NCBI GenBank assembly: GCA_963966185.1
Contig: CAWZYM010000045.1
Location: forward strand, 425,001 to 489,000
Reading direction: 5' to 3'
From: Rhabditoides inermis
Taxonomy: Eukaryota; Nematoda; Chromadorea; Rhabditida; Rhabditidae
DNA: 64,000 nt
Shown here: in pieces, positions 13,665-23,524 of the stretch
How positions within the stretch are numbered: position 1 is the stretch's first letter
Layout of the letters: the number at the start of each line of letters is the position of its first letter
Translations under genes and position numbers: made by a program
Notes under the pieces: model-generated
What the model was told of the DNA's origin: nothing
Seen by the model: only the letters and a program-made list of their open reading frames with translations
Database searches by the model: none

Positions 13665-14944
13665 AGGAGGGAGTGGGGGAGAGAGAGAGAACATGGGACT
13701 ATAAGTAATGGCGCGATTCAGATGCCGGCGAAGAACCTGGCCGTGTGCTTCACCCCCTCTCTCTTCCAACTGTCTGCGAGTCGCCTGAATACGAGCAGCC
13801 CTCAGAGGTACGCCTTCTCTTTCGCAACTCTTTGCTGACTGTTGTTGTTTGAGCGCCCGTCGCCGGCACAAGACAGTGGGTGGTGCTGGTATGCCATCCG
13901 AGAAGGAGATGAGGGAAACGCGCGCGGCACAGGAGTGTCTCACACACATGATAGACAGTCAGTCACTCCCTACTCACAACTATCCACTATCCACGCTGCA
14001 TCTCAGTCCTTCATCGTCCCCTTCCAGATTGTACGTCGTTGTTCGTGGCTCCGGAGGTGCAGGCGTCGTCTTCGACAGAGTGCGGCGACGACCGAATCGC
14101 GCAGCTGAACGAGCTGCCGGGAGGACCCAGGCAGTTCCTACTGCGGAGGATAGACGACGTCGTCAAGGTGAGAGCCGACACAGCACGCGCCGTTCATATA
14201 CGCGTGGACAAGACTGACTGTCGCCGTTGCAGGAGCACCAGAGTGGGTGGCGCGGATGGAGTGTGGATGCGGTGGTGGAGGGAGTGGAGGTGAGCTCCCG
14301 CAAGGCAGACACATCCGTCCTCCGCGCACATCGAGTCGTCGTCGACATCCACGCCCCGCCCCGCGACGTCCTCATCCGACTCCTCAACGAGAGGTCAGTC
14401 TCCCCCTCCTGCCTACTCCGTTACCGTACCCCTGCAGATCGCTGTGGGACGCGTCGTGTGTGAACTGGAGGAGTGTGGAGTGTGTGGAGGCGGCAGACTG
14501 CGAGGTGTTCCAGTATGTGCTCAATGACACTCTGGGCCACCCCACGAGGGACTGCAACGTGGTCAGGTAGGAGAGGGAGGGGCGTGCGGGGGAGAGACTC
14601 GTCTTGCAGACTGCACCGTATCGACGTGGTTTCGATGAGAGGTGCGTGTGCGCTGTCCGAGTTCTCTGTCCAGCCCTCCTCCCCCCTCGGGGGCATACCT
14701 GCCAGAGTAGACGCCACCTGGCTCATCGAACCCAGGGAGGGACGCAGTCGACTCGTGTACACTGCGCGCACCGATCTCAGGTGTGCCAACCTTCTATCCA
14801 CCCTTGTATCGATTGGTTTGTAGGGGTCGATCTGCGAGCTGGTACAACAAGGTGTACGGTTGCCAGATGGCACAGCAGATGATCCGACTGCGGGACTCGT
14901 TCGCGGGGCCGCACGGCGACGGGGGACCGGAGACCAAGGTGTGA
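410..14944 (+). CDS. gei-1: RhoGAP with SAM and START domains, DLC1/STARD13 family
   Basis: Predicted GTPase-activating protein for Rho, acting at cortex and adhesions; symbol from the C. elegans DLC1 homologue. Exons: 410-460, 875-960, 1090-1159, 1227-1384, 1591-1692, 1931-1998, 2521-2613, 2660-2766, 2959-3001, 7660-7731, 8047-8192, 8242-8292, 10480-10598, 10710-10820, 10874-11004, 11115-11211, 11439-11618, 11664-11944, 12090-12196, 12256-12459, 12539-12724, 12784-12966, 13032-13184, 13317-13435, 13505-13616, 13722-13807, 13854-13957, 14028-14167, 14233-14393, 14438-14566, 14610-14780, 14824-14944. All phases agree and the sum is 3942 nt (1313 aa). SAM lies near residues 260-332 (ESCEWLIQAGFPQYA), the family motif RRDSGVG near 710, RhoGAP near 822-1039 with arginine finger in GLFRKNG near 899, START from about 1074 to the end. 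Exons from 7660 on are secure; the first three are tentative. The 4.66-kb intron 3002-7659 could hide an alternative start. Confidence 0.88.
4405..4782. mobile_element. Long-arm foldback element 1
   Basis: Two 120-bp arms (4405-4524 and 4663-4782) are perfect reverse complements of each other around a 138-bp spacer. No ORF is inside. It sits in the large intron 3002-7659 of the RhoGAP gene. Its inner arm end (gaaagagcaggtttgttt) and the motif gcttttgttg are shared with the second foldback element at 35764-36065. No convincing target duplication is visible. This is a non-autonomous MITE/foldback type; the mobilising transposase is unknown. Confidence 0.85.
6701..6751. repeat. (CT)n microsatellite
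   Basis: Roughly 50 bp of CT/CCT repeats in the long RhoGAP intron. Confidence 0.9.
9312..10470. repeat. 22-bp polypurine minisatellite, about 52 copies
   Basis: A head-to-tail array of a 22-bp all-purine unit (agagagaagagaggaggagg plus gg) with scattered single-base variants such as aaaaga for aagaga and ggaag for gggag. It fills most of the RhoGAP intron 8293-10479, ending 10 bp before the next splice acceptor. Because 22 is not a multiple of three and the unit lacks stops, long ORFs appear in several frames on both strands; these are artefacts. The homopurine/homopyrimidine strand bias favours triplex (H-DNA) structure, an inference. Confidence 0.95.
10618..10694. repeat. (GA)n microsatellite
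   Basis: GA repeat filling the RhoGAP intron 10599-10709, immediately before the acceptor at 10709. Confidence 0.9.
11219..11434. repeat. CT-rich intron
   Basis: Intron 11212-11438 is almost wholly pyrimidine (CTCT, CCCCTCTC runs), so the whole intron acts as an extended polypyrimidine tract. Confidence 0.9.
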
Positions 14945-15339
14945 GGCCCCCGTCTGGCCCCCCGCGGTCAACACACCCAGATTCACTTGCTCACTCTCTC
15001 TCATCACATATACACTCGGACGGTGCTCATTGGTGTTCGATGCATTTCCCGGTCTTCTCCTTCTCTTCTTTTCGATTATCACAAGTCGATCTACCTGCCA
15101 ATTGTAAATATATGATGTATGCTTTGTTTGTCTCTTTCGAGTCTCGTTCACTTGGCGTCTCTTTCGGGAGAGGCGGAGAGGTCCCCGCATTCTATCCGAC
15201 CGCACCCCTGCCTACACATGTGTCTCTTCCCTATGCAACCATCAGATATTTATTGCGATAAATCATTAACTTAAACCTGCAGACGTGATGGGTTTCTGGT
15301 CGCCTTCAAATATGTTTTTTTGGTAAATCTATGAGTTTT
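14945..15339. other. 3' flank of the RhoGAP gene, no gene seen
   Basis: No convincing ORF, RNA or repeat is visible. It presumably holds the 3' UTR of the upstream gene and then the boundary to the transposon-rich tract. Confidence 0.4.
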
Positions 15340-16070
15340 TGGATGCATTGTTTTAGTTCATATGTTGGTTGTTGGCCTTCCTACCGGCCTCTTCACGTTC
15401 CATGATCTTTTCCGGCCACCGTTCCTCTTTTGTAAACGCCTCTTCTTTTCTGTTCGCACTCTGTTCGTCAGTTCTATGATTCCGCTTCATTTTCTCTTGT
15501 TTCGTCTCAAGCTTCTTCCGCTCCTTGTCCTCTCCATGTCTCCTTCCAGTTTTCATCTTCGGCCCCTTCGCCATGACCACCGTCTTTCCTTTGTTCGGCT
15601 TCAGTCCGAACAGCTCGCATATTTTCATCATTTGTTTTAAAGAAGAACTCCGGGGAAAATAGGAATGCCGGTCAATAGGGGCAAAATGATACTTAGGAAC
15701 ACGATTCTGGCAATGCAAGTTCTGAGAGGCTTCAAAAAATTACGTTTTTGAATTATTTATTACGATTCCTTTGTCCAAATAGCCTAATTGGACGAGGGCG
15801 GAGCCTCACTCCGCTGCCCACCGCTGCCGTACTCGCGGTTTCCCGCCAAAATCTGGTTCCGGCCGCGCTAATGTTTTGGGCCGGTGACTCTTTCCCCGGA
15901 GTTCTTCTTCAATACAACATCGTATATGTGTATTATTGCCTCGAATCTCATATCATCCGCGTATGCCAGATGTGGCAAGTGCTCCCCGACCTCCTGTTTT
16001 GTCGACCGAAGTCTAGCTCCGTTTAGCTCCTCCATCAGCTTCGCCAACACCGAGTTGAACATGTGGCTTT
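15340..16070 (-). pseudogene. Broken non-LTR reverse transcriptase fragment
   Basis: Read on the minus strand, 16062 downward carries the RT catalytic box context LPHLAYADDMR, and 15650 downward carries the following RT piece (MMKICELFGL, GKTVVM). The two pieces are separated by a 270-bp inverted-repeat insertion (15640-15909); without it the reading resumes after DVVL. The rest of the element is missing, so this is a dead copy. Family cannot be assigned from so little. Confidence 0.65.
15640..15909. mobile_element. Small inverted-repeat element (MITE-like)
   Basis: 19-bp perfect terminal inverted repeats, aagaagaactccggggaaa at 15640-15658 and its complement at 15891-15909, bound a 270-bp GC-mixed segment that splits the RT fragment. 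No ORF is inside and the target duplication is ambiguous because the outer bases are A/T runs. Confidence 0.65.
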
Positions 16071-16616
16071 GCGCGCTCCATTCATCACTTCAATTTTTTT
16101 GCATTCACGCTCTCATCGTGACTTCAATAGTTCCTTTCCTGTATCTCGACTGCAGTAGTGTGCTCCACTCCGTGACAGGAGTGACCCTCCACGCCACGCC
16201 ACGTCCCATTCAGCTATCCAGCACATTTGCCCTTTGTCATATCAACAGATCATATAGGTGGGATAGCTATAGACCAGATCTGAGACCCACAGAAGTTGAT
16301 CTGCGCAGCGATAACTTTTCCTGAATGAATCCAGCTTTCTCGATGTGTTCATGTATCTCCAGAGTGTCTTGTTATCTTCTCATAAATCATAATCAGTCTT
16401 ATCAGCAGATTGAGCAACGTTGTCGAGCGTGCAGAAGGTGTGCAGCTGCTCACTGTCATCGTCATTCTTAGATAACTGTGGCAATCCTAATAACTGTGGC
16501 AATTTTTTAGAGCTTTCTCCTATACAACTGTCGGAGATATACAACTCTTCATCTTCGTCACTTTGAGCAGCGAGGGTTCACCACATTGGAACAGTTTGCT
16601 GTTTGTGGTTGAACCT
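16071..16616. other. No gene recognised
   Basis: Unique-looking sequence between the RT fragment and the U6 sequence. No TATA box is visible 20-30 bp upstream of the U6 start, which matters for whether that U6 copy is a live gene. Confidence 0.4.
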
Positions 16617-16720
16617 GTTCATTCCAAATGAACATATACTAAAATTGGAACAATACAGAGAAGATTAGCATGGCCCCTGCGCAAGGATGACACGCAAATT
16701 CGTGAAGCGTTCCAAATTTT
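16617..16720 (+). ncRNA. U6: U6 spliceosomal snRNA sequence (gene or retro-copy)
   Basis: U6 pairs with U4 and U2 and forms the catalytic core of the spliceosome. Visible are the 5' stem-loop (gttcatt..aatgaac), the ACAGAG box in caatacagagaagattagc, the run agcatggcccctgcgcaagg, the AGC-containing 3' domain gatgacacgcaaattcgtg, and the terminal T run at 16717-16723. The conserved core looks intact. Against a live gene: no TATA box is apparent at about -25, and a 5'-truncated LINE ORF starts directly after the T run. It may therefore be a U6/LINE chimeric retro-copy, or a true gene with a LINE inserted at its terminator. Confidence 0.85.
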
Positions 16721-16723
16721 TTT

Positions 16724-17403
16724 ATAGGAATCGACATGGTGGCGGCGTATTAGTACTAGTGCGCGACCACCTCATAATCTCTCGTGTTAAGTTTGCTTTG
16801 AAATATCCATGCGATGTTATTGCTTTTGATGTTTTGACCGCCGTCAAGTTTCGCTTTGTGATTGTTTACCGTCCACCATCCACTCTTATATCCGCGGACG
16901 ATTCTCTTATCGATGCTATATCTAACGTCATCCTTTGTGACCACACTGTAGTCGTTTGCGGCGATTTCAATATTGATCCAACCCTTGATTCTAAGTATGC
17001 GCGTTTCGGTGACTGGATAGATAGCTTCGCTCTCTCTCTCATTGCGTGACTGCCCCCACCCGCGACCACCGCCACATCGATTCGTTGCTCACCACCAACC
17101 CCGATCTGTTCGACGCGCATGTGACTGACCGATTTACTAGTACATCCGATCATTTTTCAATTACCGCTTCTGTTCGCTGCCCTATTGATGTTCACTCTTC
17201 TAAACTATTTCCCAACTTTCATTCCGCCAATTATGAACTAATCGGTCAGTCACTCCGTCAGATAGATTGGTTCTCCCTTTTTGATGAGTCTAGTGGTATC
17301 GACGATATGTACGCGCGTTTTGCATCAACTACACTTTGCATTCTCGCCAAACACGTGTCATTCAAGCGTCGCAAAACAAAGTGGTCTTCATATCCGCAAC
17401 ATA
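16724..17403 (+). pseudogene. LINE endonuclease fragment fused to U6
   Basis: Apurinic-type endonuclease domain of a non-LTR retrotransposon: HGGGVLVLVRDH, then VYRPPS, VVVCGDFNIDP, and after a premature stop at 17047-17049 the reading resumes in another frame with DSLLTT..DHFSITASV. It lacks the first part of the domain and everything after about KTKWSSYPQHIR, where a second LINE is inserted. Dead copy. Confidence 0.8.
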
Positions 17404-17406
17404 TTC

Positions 17407-17442
<36 letters not shown>

Positions 17443-20370
17443 TTTATTACCGCGTATACTATATATATGAACACAGGACAAACACATAATAAGAGTGAAT
17501 ACGGCATTGGAAAATAAATAAACACAAAAATAGGATAAAACAGATAACACAGGTTCCCAAATGAGCACTTATCTAATTTTGGACGGAGGGAACAAATGGG
17601 GGTTATCTAGGAGGTACGATTTCACTGTTTGATGTTTCGCAGATAAAATGATGTTGTTGGGGAGTGTGTTCCATAGTGCAAAAACCCTACTGAAAAACGT
17701 GCTGCTCTTTAAAGTTGTGTCAAAGCAAGGAATCAGGCGCCACCCATGAGAAACGCGAGACCGGGAAGGTACAATGTTGAAGAGGCCAGAATACTCTAGA
17801 CTAGTGCGATTAGTCATAACCTTATGAATATACGCAATATCGTTTATTAAGCGTCGCTCTTCGAGCGTTTGGAGATCTAATAGCTGGAGGCGTTGGGGAT
17901 AAGTGAGCGAGAAAAAGCCGGCACGGTGACATATTCGGCGCGTAAAATGTCTCTGTACCGACTCAATCAGATTCACCGACCCCACATCTTTAGGATTCCA
18001 TAATTCTGTACAATACTCAAGTTGGCACCGAAAATAGGTTACGTATGCAACTTTAGGAACAGTGAGATTGCGAGTACGATATACGCGCAGAAAGTCGTTT
18101 ATGGAGTGAAACGTATTCTGAACAATGTTGGAATAGTGATCGTCAAAGACAAGAGAACTGCTGATAGAGACGCCTAAATCCCTGACAGTATCGGCAGGGG
18201 CGAGAGTTGTGCCGTGTGCGGAATACTCATGCCTGGGATTACGACGTCCTATATGCAGTATCTGTGTTTTCTGAGTAGATATTTGTAAACCCCACTGATG
18301 GGACCACCATGCGACTAAATCAATTGCCACTTGAAATTTATGCTGGGCGGAAGGATCATTCGCATCAAATGCGAAGGAAATTTTCAAATCATCGGCGTAA
18401 AGCGCACACTCAACATAGTCGGGAAGATTGGAGATGATATCATTAATATATACATTGAACAGTATGGGACCTAGGCAAGACCCCTGTGGTACACCACAGT
18501 TGACAAGCCGTGGAGAGGAAAGCTCATCACCGACCATTACTTGTTGGCGACGGTCGGTCAAGAAACTTCTAATCCATCCCAATACGTTACCGCGAATTCC
18601 CAGCGAATGCAACTTTTTGTATAGCAAGTTGTGATTAATAGTATCGAATGCCTTCTTGAAATCAAAGTATATACAATCGATAACCATTCCATTAGATAGG
18701 TGTTTCAACCAGTGACTATGACACTCAATAAGTTGAGCGTTTGTGGATCTATTCTTGCGAAAGCCAAATTGCCTAGATGTGAGAAGCGAATTCCTCTCAA
18801 GAAATTCCGTAATTTGCTTGACGCATATGCGTTCCAGAACTTTCGCAACACTACTTATAAGGCTGATAGGCCGGTAGTTGAGTGGATCATCACGAGCCCC
18901 CTTTTTATAAAGAGGTTTTATATACGCCAGTTTCCAAACCTCAGGGACATTGCATACGGAAGTAGACATTGAAAAAAGAATAGAGAGTGGGACCGAAATC
19001 GTATCAACCGTATTTTTCAAAAAGGCATGCGAAATATTGTCAGGGCTCGTGTTCATTTTAGATGCTAGTTTGGAAATAGTTTTGTGTACATGTGCATACG
19101 AAATCTCAATGGTGGAGAGCTGACTGACAGCACAAGGAAGGGGCGCACCCGCAGGGATAGGACCTCGCTGCGAGAAGATCGCATCGAAGCACTCTCCGAA
19201 CAGCTCCGCCTTCTCCCTCGACCCGTGAATCAACTCACCCTCACGAGAGAGCGAGGCGACACCATCACCAGGAAACAGTTTGGCGCGTACATCCCGAAAT
19301 AGCGCGCGCTTGTTGCTACCATTGATTAATCTCGCCTCGCGTTTGCAGTTCCAAGAGAATAACGCCTTTCGTAGTTTATTTTGTGCTCTGTCCGAAGCAC
19401 GGCTGGAAGGCTGTCTAATCGAATACTTAAGAGCTGCGCGTTTCAATTTGAGAATATGACTGGGAAGGTTAGTATTTTTATACGGGGGCAGAACGGGAAT
19501 GTGAGTGTGGATGAGGTGTTGCATTCGCTGGTTGAAAAGCGCGGTAGCCTGTTCTAATGTCAGTCCTATAAAGGCAAGTGTCCAATCAGTACAAGCAATG
19601 GTTTTGTTTATTTCATTCCAATTCGCCCTCCGATATGCGAAACGCGGCCTCTCTCCAGCGGCCTCACTCACCCCGAGTCGCAGCCGATACTCAACGGGCA
19701 AGTGATCGCAGACAGAAAAACGCGGCATCACACGGACACATTGGAAAAGCGATATGGAATCAGTGAGAACGATGTCGAGAGTGTGCGCCCTTCGCCCCAC
19801 TCGTCTCACCATCGTCGCATGGCGAACCATTTGAGAAAGGGAGTGGAGTGAGACGAAGTTCATCAAAGATCGATCAAACGCCTCAGTCGCCCGGAACGAA
19901 TTCCAGTCGACCGATGGCGCATTGAAATCTCCTTGAATTATGTGACTATGGCTATCAGGTAAGAGAAGTGACTGAATTTCATGAATAAGTTTTGTTCCTG
20001 CTAGCTTGATTTGTGGCGATGAGCCAGGTGTGCGATATGCAGTAATCAATCGCAGTGGGCGAGATATCTTTAAAACATGTGAGGAGAGAATGTCGATGCA
20101 AACTAATTCGCAAAGATTATCAATTGATATGGATAAAATGTGTTTTACAGAAAGGGAAGAGTGAGTGAGCACTAAAACGCCTCCAGCATGAGTCTTGCGA
20201 TCCGATCGATACATGTTATAGCGGCCATTCATACAGAGACTACTCATATTATCTTCAACATTGCACCAACTTTCGGTTATCGCGAAAACAATAGGTTTAG
20301 CCTGATTCAATAGCATATCTAAATCATACAACTTATTCCGAACTGAGCGCGCGTTTAGCAGCAGAAAGTA
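17404..20370 (-). mobile_element. Young LINE (EN-RT), 5'-truncated, inserted in another LINE
   Basis: One long intact ORF (stop end 17569, first Met at 20331, 920 aa) encodes an APE endonuclease (ITESWC, ITAYRTPG, GDFNAPSVDW, CDHLPVEYR) and a reverse transcriptase (NYRPISL, FDFKKAFDTINHNL, GVPQGSCLGP, ALYADDLK), of a CR1/Jockey-like type. The first conserved endonuclease motif NARSVRNK is present just upstream of the Met, but an in-frame stop follows at the junction near 20371, so the 5' end is truncated. The 3' UTR ends in an (ATT)n tail (17406-17443 on the plus strand as AAT repeats). A second, almost identical 3' copy lies at 57785-58417, so the family moved recently. Confidence 0.92.
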
Positions 20371-20399
20371 CGTTTTTGGTCGTTATGAGGTGTCGTAGT
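20371..20399. repeat. 29-bp match to the Penelope element at the LINE 5' junction
   Basis: The 29 bases starting gtttttggtcgttatgaggt and ending gtcgtagta directly flank the LINE 5' end and occur identically at about 24684-24713, inside the Penelope RT gene. Nothing else around matches. Bases 20400-21000 hold no recognised gene; a short hairpin (ttccatcaac..gttgatggaa) lies near 20612-20651. Confidence 0.7.
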
Positions 20400-20999
20400 A
20401 ATCTGTTCGCTTAAAAGGCGCACATGTTTGATAGAGGCGAGGCGGGTGGCACGTGTACACGCTGATCACCACACTTGAGGCGGTATGAGAAGAGTAGAAC
20501 CAAGCAACACTTCCTCAAAGGCTCACGTTCATTTCACTCGTTTGTCTCTTCCGTAATTAGAATCAATAACACGCAATAGATGTATCACAAAGAGTCTTAC
20601 CACCTGAGCCTTCCATCAACCCGGAGTCTCATCAGAGATGAAGTTGATGGAAAGTGTTTACTATGATTGTTCTATATGGGGAAAAATAACAGACAATGAA
20701 ATATTACGATATTGGTGGGAGAAAGGTCACGGACCGAACCTGCGACCAAAATCTTGAAATCGGCGAAAAAATTAGAGCACAGAGAAGCGAGAGAAGCTAA
20801 TAATTTTGACATGGGAGGAAATGACCGGGTCGGCGGGAATGGGGCAGAGACGCAGAGGAAGAGAAGAGGGGCATGCGGCTGGCAGAATAATACAGTTGAT
20901 AAAACGTTTCAGAGGTTATGGATTTTAATCAAACTAAACACAAAGGTGCATAAATGTTCCACAAACACTTCTGTATTGCATATACGTTGAACGGAGCGC

Positions 21000-22745
21000 T
21001 CACACCAGTATACGAAGCTGAATTTCGATCTAGATAGTTTTCAAGTATTATAGATGTTCTTATAGAAATATCGTGAGAGAATTCGTTGTGGCCGTGAAGA
21101 AGTTATCTGTGAGGTATCGTAGACCTTCAGTTCAGTTTTTATGCGATTACATTGTCAATGAAACCTAATATAGCCAAATAAAACTTCACGTTCACAAAAT
21201 GAGTGCTATGAAGTAATTGTTGAATAAAAAAAGTATGAGATTGAAAATCAAAAATTTGGTACATACGGTGATAGTAAACTATCATAACTACCTTCCATAA
21301 AAATTTCAGCTCTCAATCTTTATCCAGGAACTAAGTAGAGTTCAAAACGTAACGTCGTACGCCGATCGCGAACAACATATCCACCATTACACGCAGAGAG
21401 ATATATTCACAATATTCTCATGTTATTCAATGAAATTCATGTACACTAGAATTCGTATGAATGTATACAATAGTTTGGAACAATCATTGTCCAGAAATAC
21501 GTTTTACATAATGTATTTTAGTGAGTTTCTCTATTTTAGAGAAGGCATGAATTACTTGTCAAACATATCGAAACTGAACAAAACTGCAACATACGAATGA
21601 AATATAGGGTTATGTCAGGCACATATCAAAAATTCAGATTGATACCTCTTCTCACAAACTAAGTAGAGTTAAAAACGTATGGCTACTTTCGAGCGCGCGC
21701 TCACCTCACTGTACTCTGTTTCGCGAGACAGCGAAATACAGTGAACACAAAGTTTATATGATATACATTGTGCATATACCTATGTCAGTACAACGTATAC
21801 GTTCAGTTGATAAATATCGTGAAAATACGTTTTATGAAACGCATCATCTCGGCAATTCTGTATAAAATGAAGTCATTTGTTCCGTATTTTAAAATGAGAA
21901 ATGAAACAAAATGACAACATACAGTTGTAGTTCACGGTCTTATCTAAAACATATGAAAAACTCAGATCGATATCTATTATCACAAATTAAGTAGAGTTCA
22001 AAACGTATGGCGCACTCCGCGCACGCGCTCACCTCACTCCACTCTGTGTGGTGATACCGAGAAATAGAGTGAATACAAAGTTTTTATGTCATACGTTGTT
22101 CACATATGTATGTAAGTACTCGACGTATATGTGTATGTCATACGTTTAGTTTTTCAATGTCGTGAAATACGTTTCACATGACGAATTGTCTAACCAATTA
22201 TGTGCAAATTGGAGTGATCTGTTACGTACTATTAAAAGAGAAATTGGACGAAGTCACAACATACGAATTTAGTTAAAGGTCTTGTCTAACATATATCAAA
22301 AATTCGGATCGATACCTCCTATCAGAAACTAAGTAGAGTTCAAAACGTATGGCGCACCAGCGCGCGCTCACCTCACTCACACTCTATTCTGTGTGGCGAT
22401 ACAGGGGAATAGAGAGGATACAAAGTTTATATGACATACACTGTTCATATATGTATGTACGTACGACATATAAGCGTATGTCATACGTTTATTTGTTGTA
22501 ATGTCGTGGAATACGTTTTATAGAACGTATTATCTGACCAACTATGTTTGAAATGAAGTGGTCTGTTACCTACAATGAAAAGAGATTTTGAACAAAATCA
22601 CAACATACGGAATTAGTTCAAGGTTTTATCTATCACATATCAAAAATTCATATCGATAACACATCTCAGAAACTAAGTAGAGTTCAAAACGTATTGCGCC
22701 TTCCAAGCGCGCGCTCACCTCCCTCTGCTATGTGTATGTGCCTGT
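21000..22745. repeat. Tandem repeat of about 335 bp, five units
   Basis: The landmark aactaagtagagttcaaaacg recurs at 21331, 21659, 21988, 22329 and 22673 (spacing 328, 329, 341, 344). Each unit also carries gcgcgctcacctc, atacagtgaacacaaagttt-like text and several copies of atacgttt/aaacgtat, which form small palindromes. Units differ by substitutions and small indels, so the array is not new. No ORF; satellite-like. Confidence 0.85.
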
Positions 22746-22973
22746 GATATGTCAATATGGTATTTGTGTGTGCTTTATTGTTTCAACACATCTCATTTCA
22801 AAACAAATTCATTAAGTTCATAACAAGTCACATTATATTGACAAACAAGTATTAAAACAACGAGAAATAACAACGAACTCAACCTAGGTACAGTAATAAA
22901 GTTACAGTAGTAACAATAAAGATACATGAATTATTCACAACAATTAGTAACCATGACAAATCAATCTATTCCT

Positions 22974-23325
22974 TCACACACTGTCCACTCTGACCTTCTC
23001 TGTGTACCAGATCGCACGAAACTCGGGGTTCAGTCGATGCCCATTGGAGTTCGCAACATGAACTGTTGTGAACTTGAGAGCTCGGACCGTCTTACCCAGC
23101 GATCTGTAGGTACCTTCGAGGGTGTGATCGTGGACGAGGTGGAAACTCTCTACGCCTTGCTCAGAGACAGCTCCAACAGACCTATGCTCAGTGACGAAGG
23201 GGACAAAGTGGTCGGTCAAGAAATGGGTTTTGGGAGTGTGGGTTAAGTGAGCGAAGTTGGCGTTGACAGCGACTTCCAGCGCCGTCTTGAGAGCAGTCGC
23301 AGCGGTCTTGATCGAGCCAACCTAG
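22974..23325 (-). pseudogene. Transposase-like ORF fragment
   Basis: An open minus-strand reading contains THTPKTHFLTDHFVPFV followed by SVGAVSEQGVESFH and GKTVRALK. The pattern 'P-K-x-H ... SEQ-x-x-E-S-x-H' resembles proteins encoded by DNA transposons of invertebrates; the exact family is from memory and uncertain. No start, and the 5' part is missing or lies beyond a splice-like AG near 23312. It could also be the last exon of an unrecognised gene. Confidence 0.4.
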
Positions 23326-23524
23326 GTCTGAATATAGGGGACGGACAACGTTTTTTTAAAGGGTAAGGAGAGAGCGTCAGGCTGCTATCAATGAATGCGG
23401 CTGAATGAATGAGTCAAGTGTTCGAGACGACTGATAAGCGGAGTGGGCAGAACTTTCGAGAAAAGTAGATCAATTAGGGTAGATCGAAATTGCGAGATCA
23501 GAGTACACTCAATACGAAGTGTAA

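Noticed and set aside
22926..23246. 106-codon plus-strand ORF
   Set aside because: It overlaps the minus-strand transposase-like reading and shows no domain; likely a shadow.
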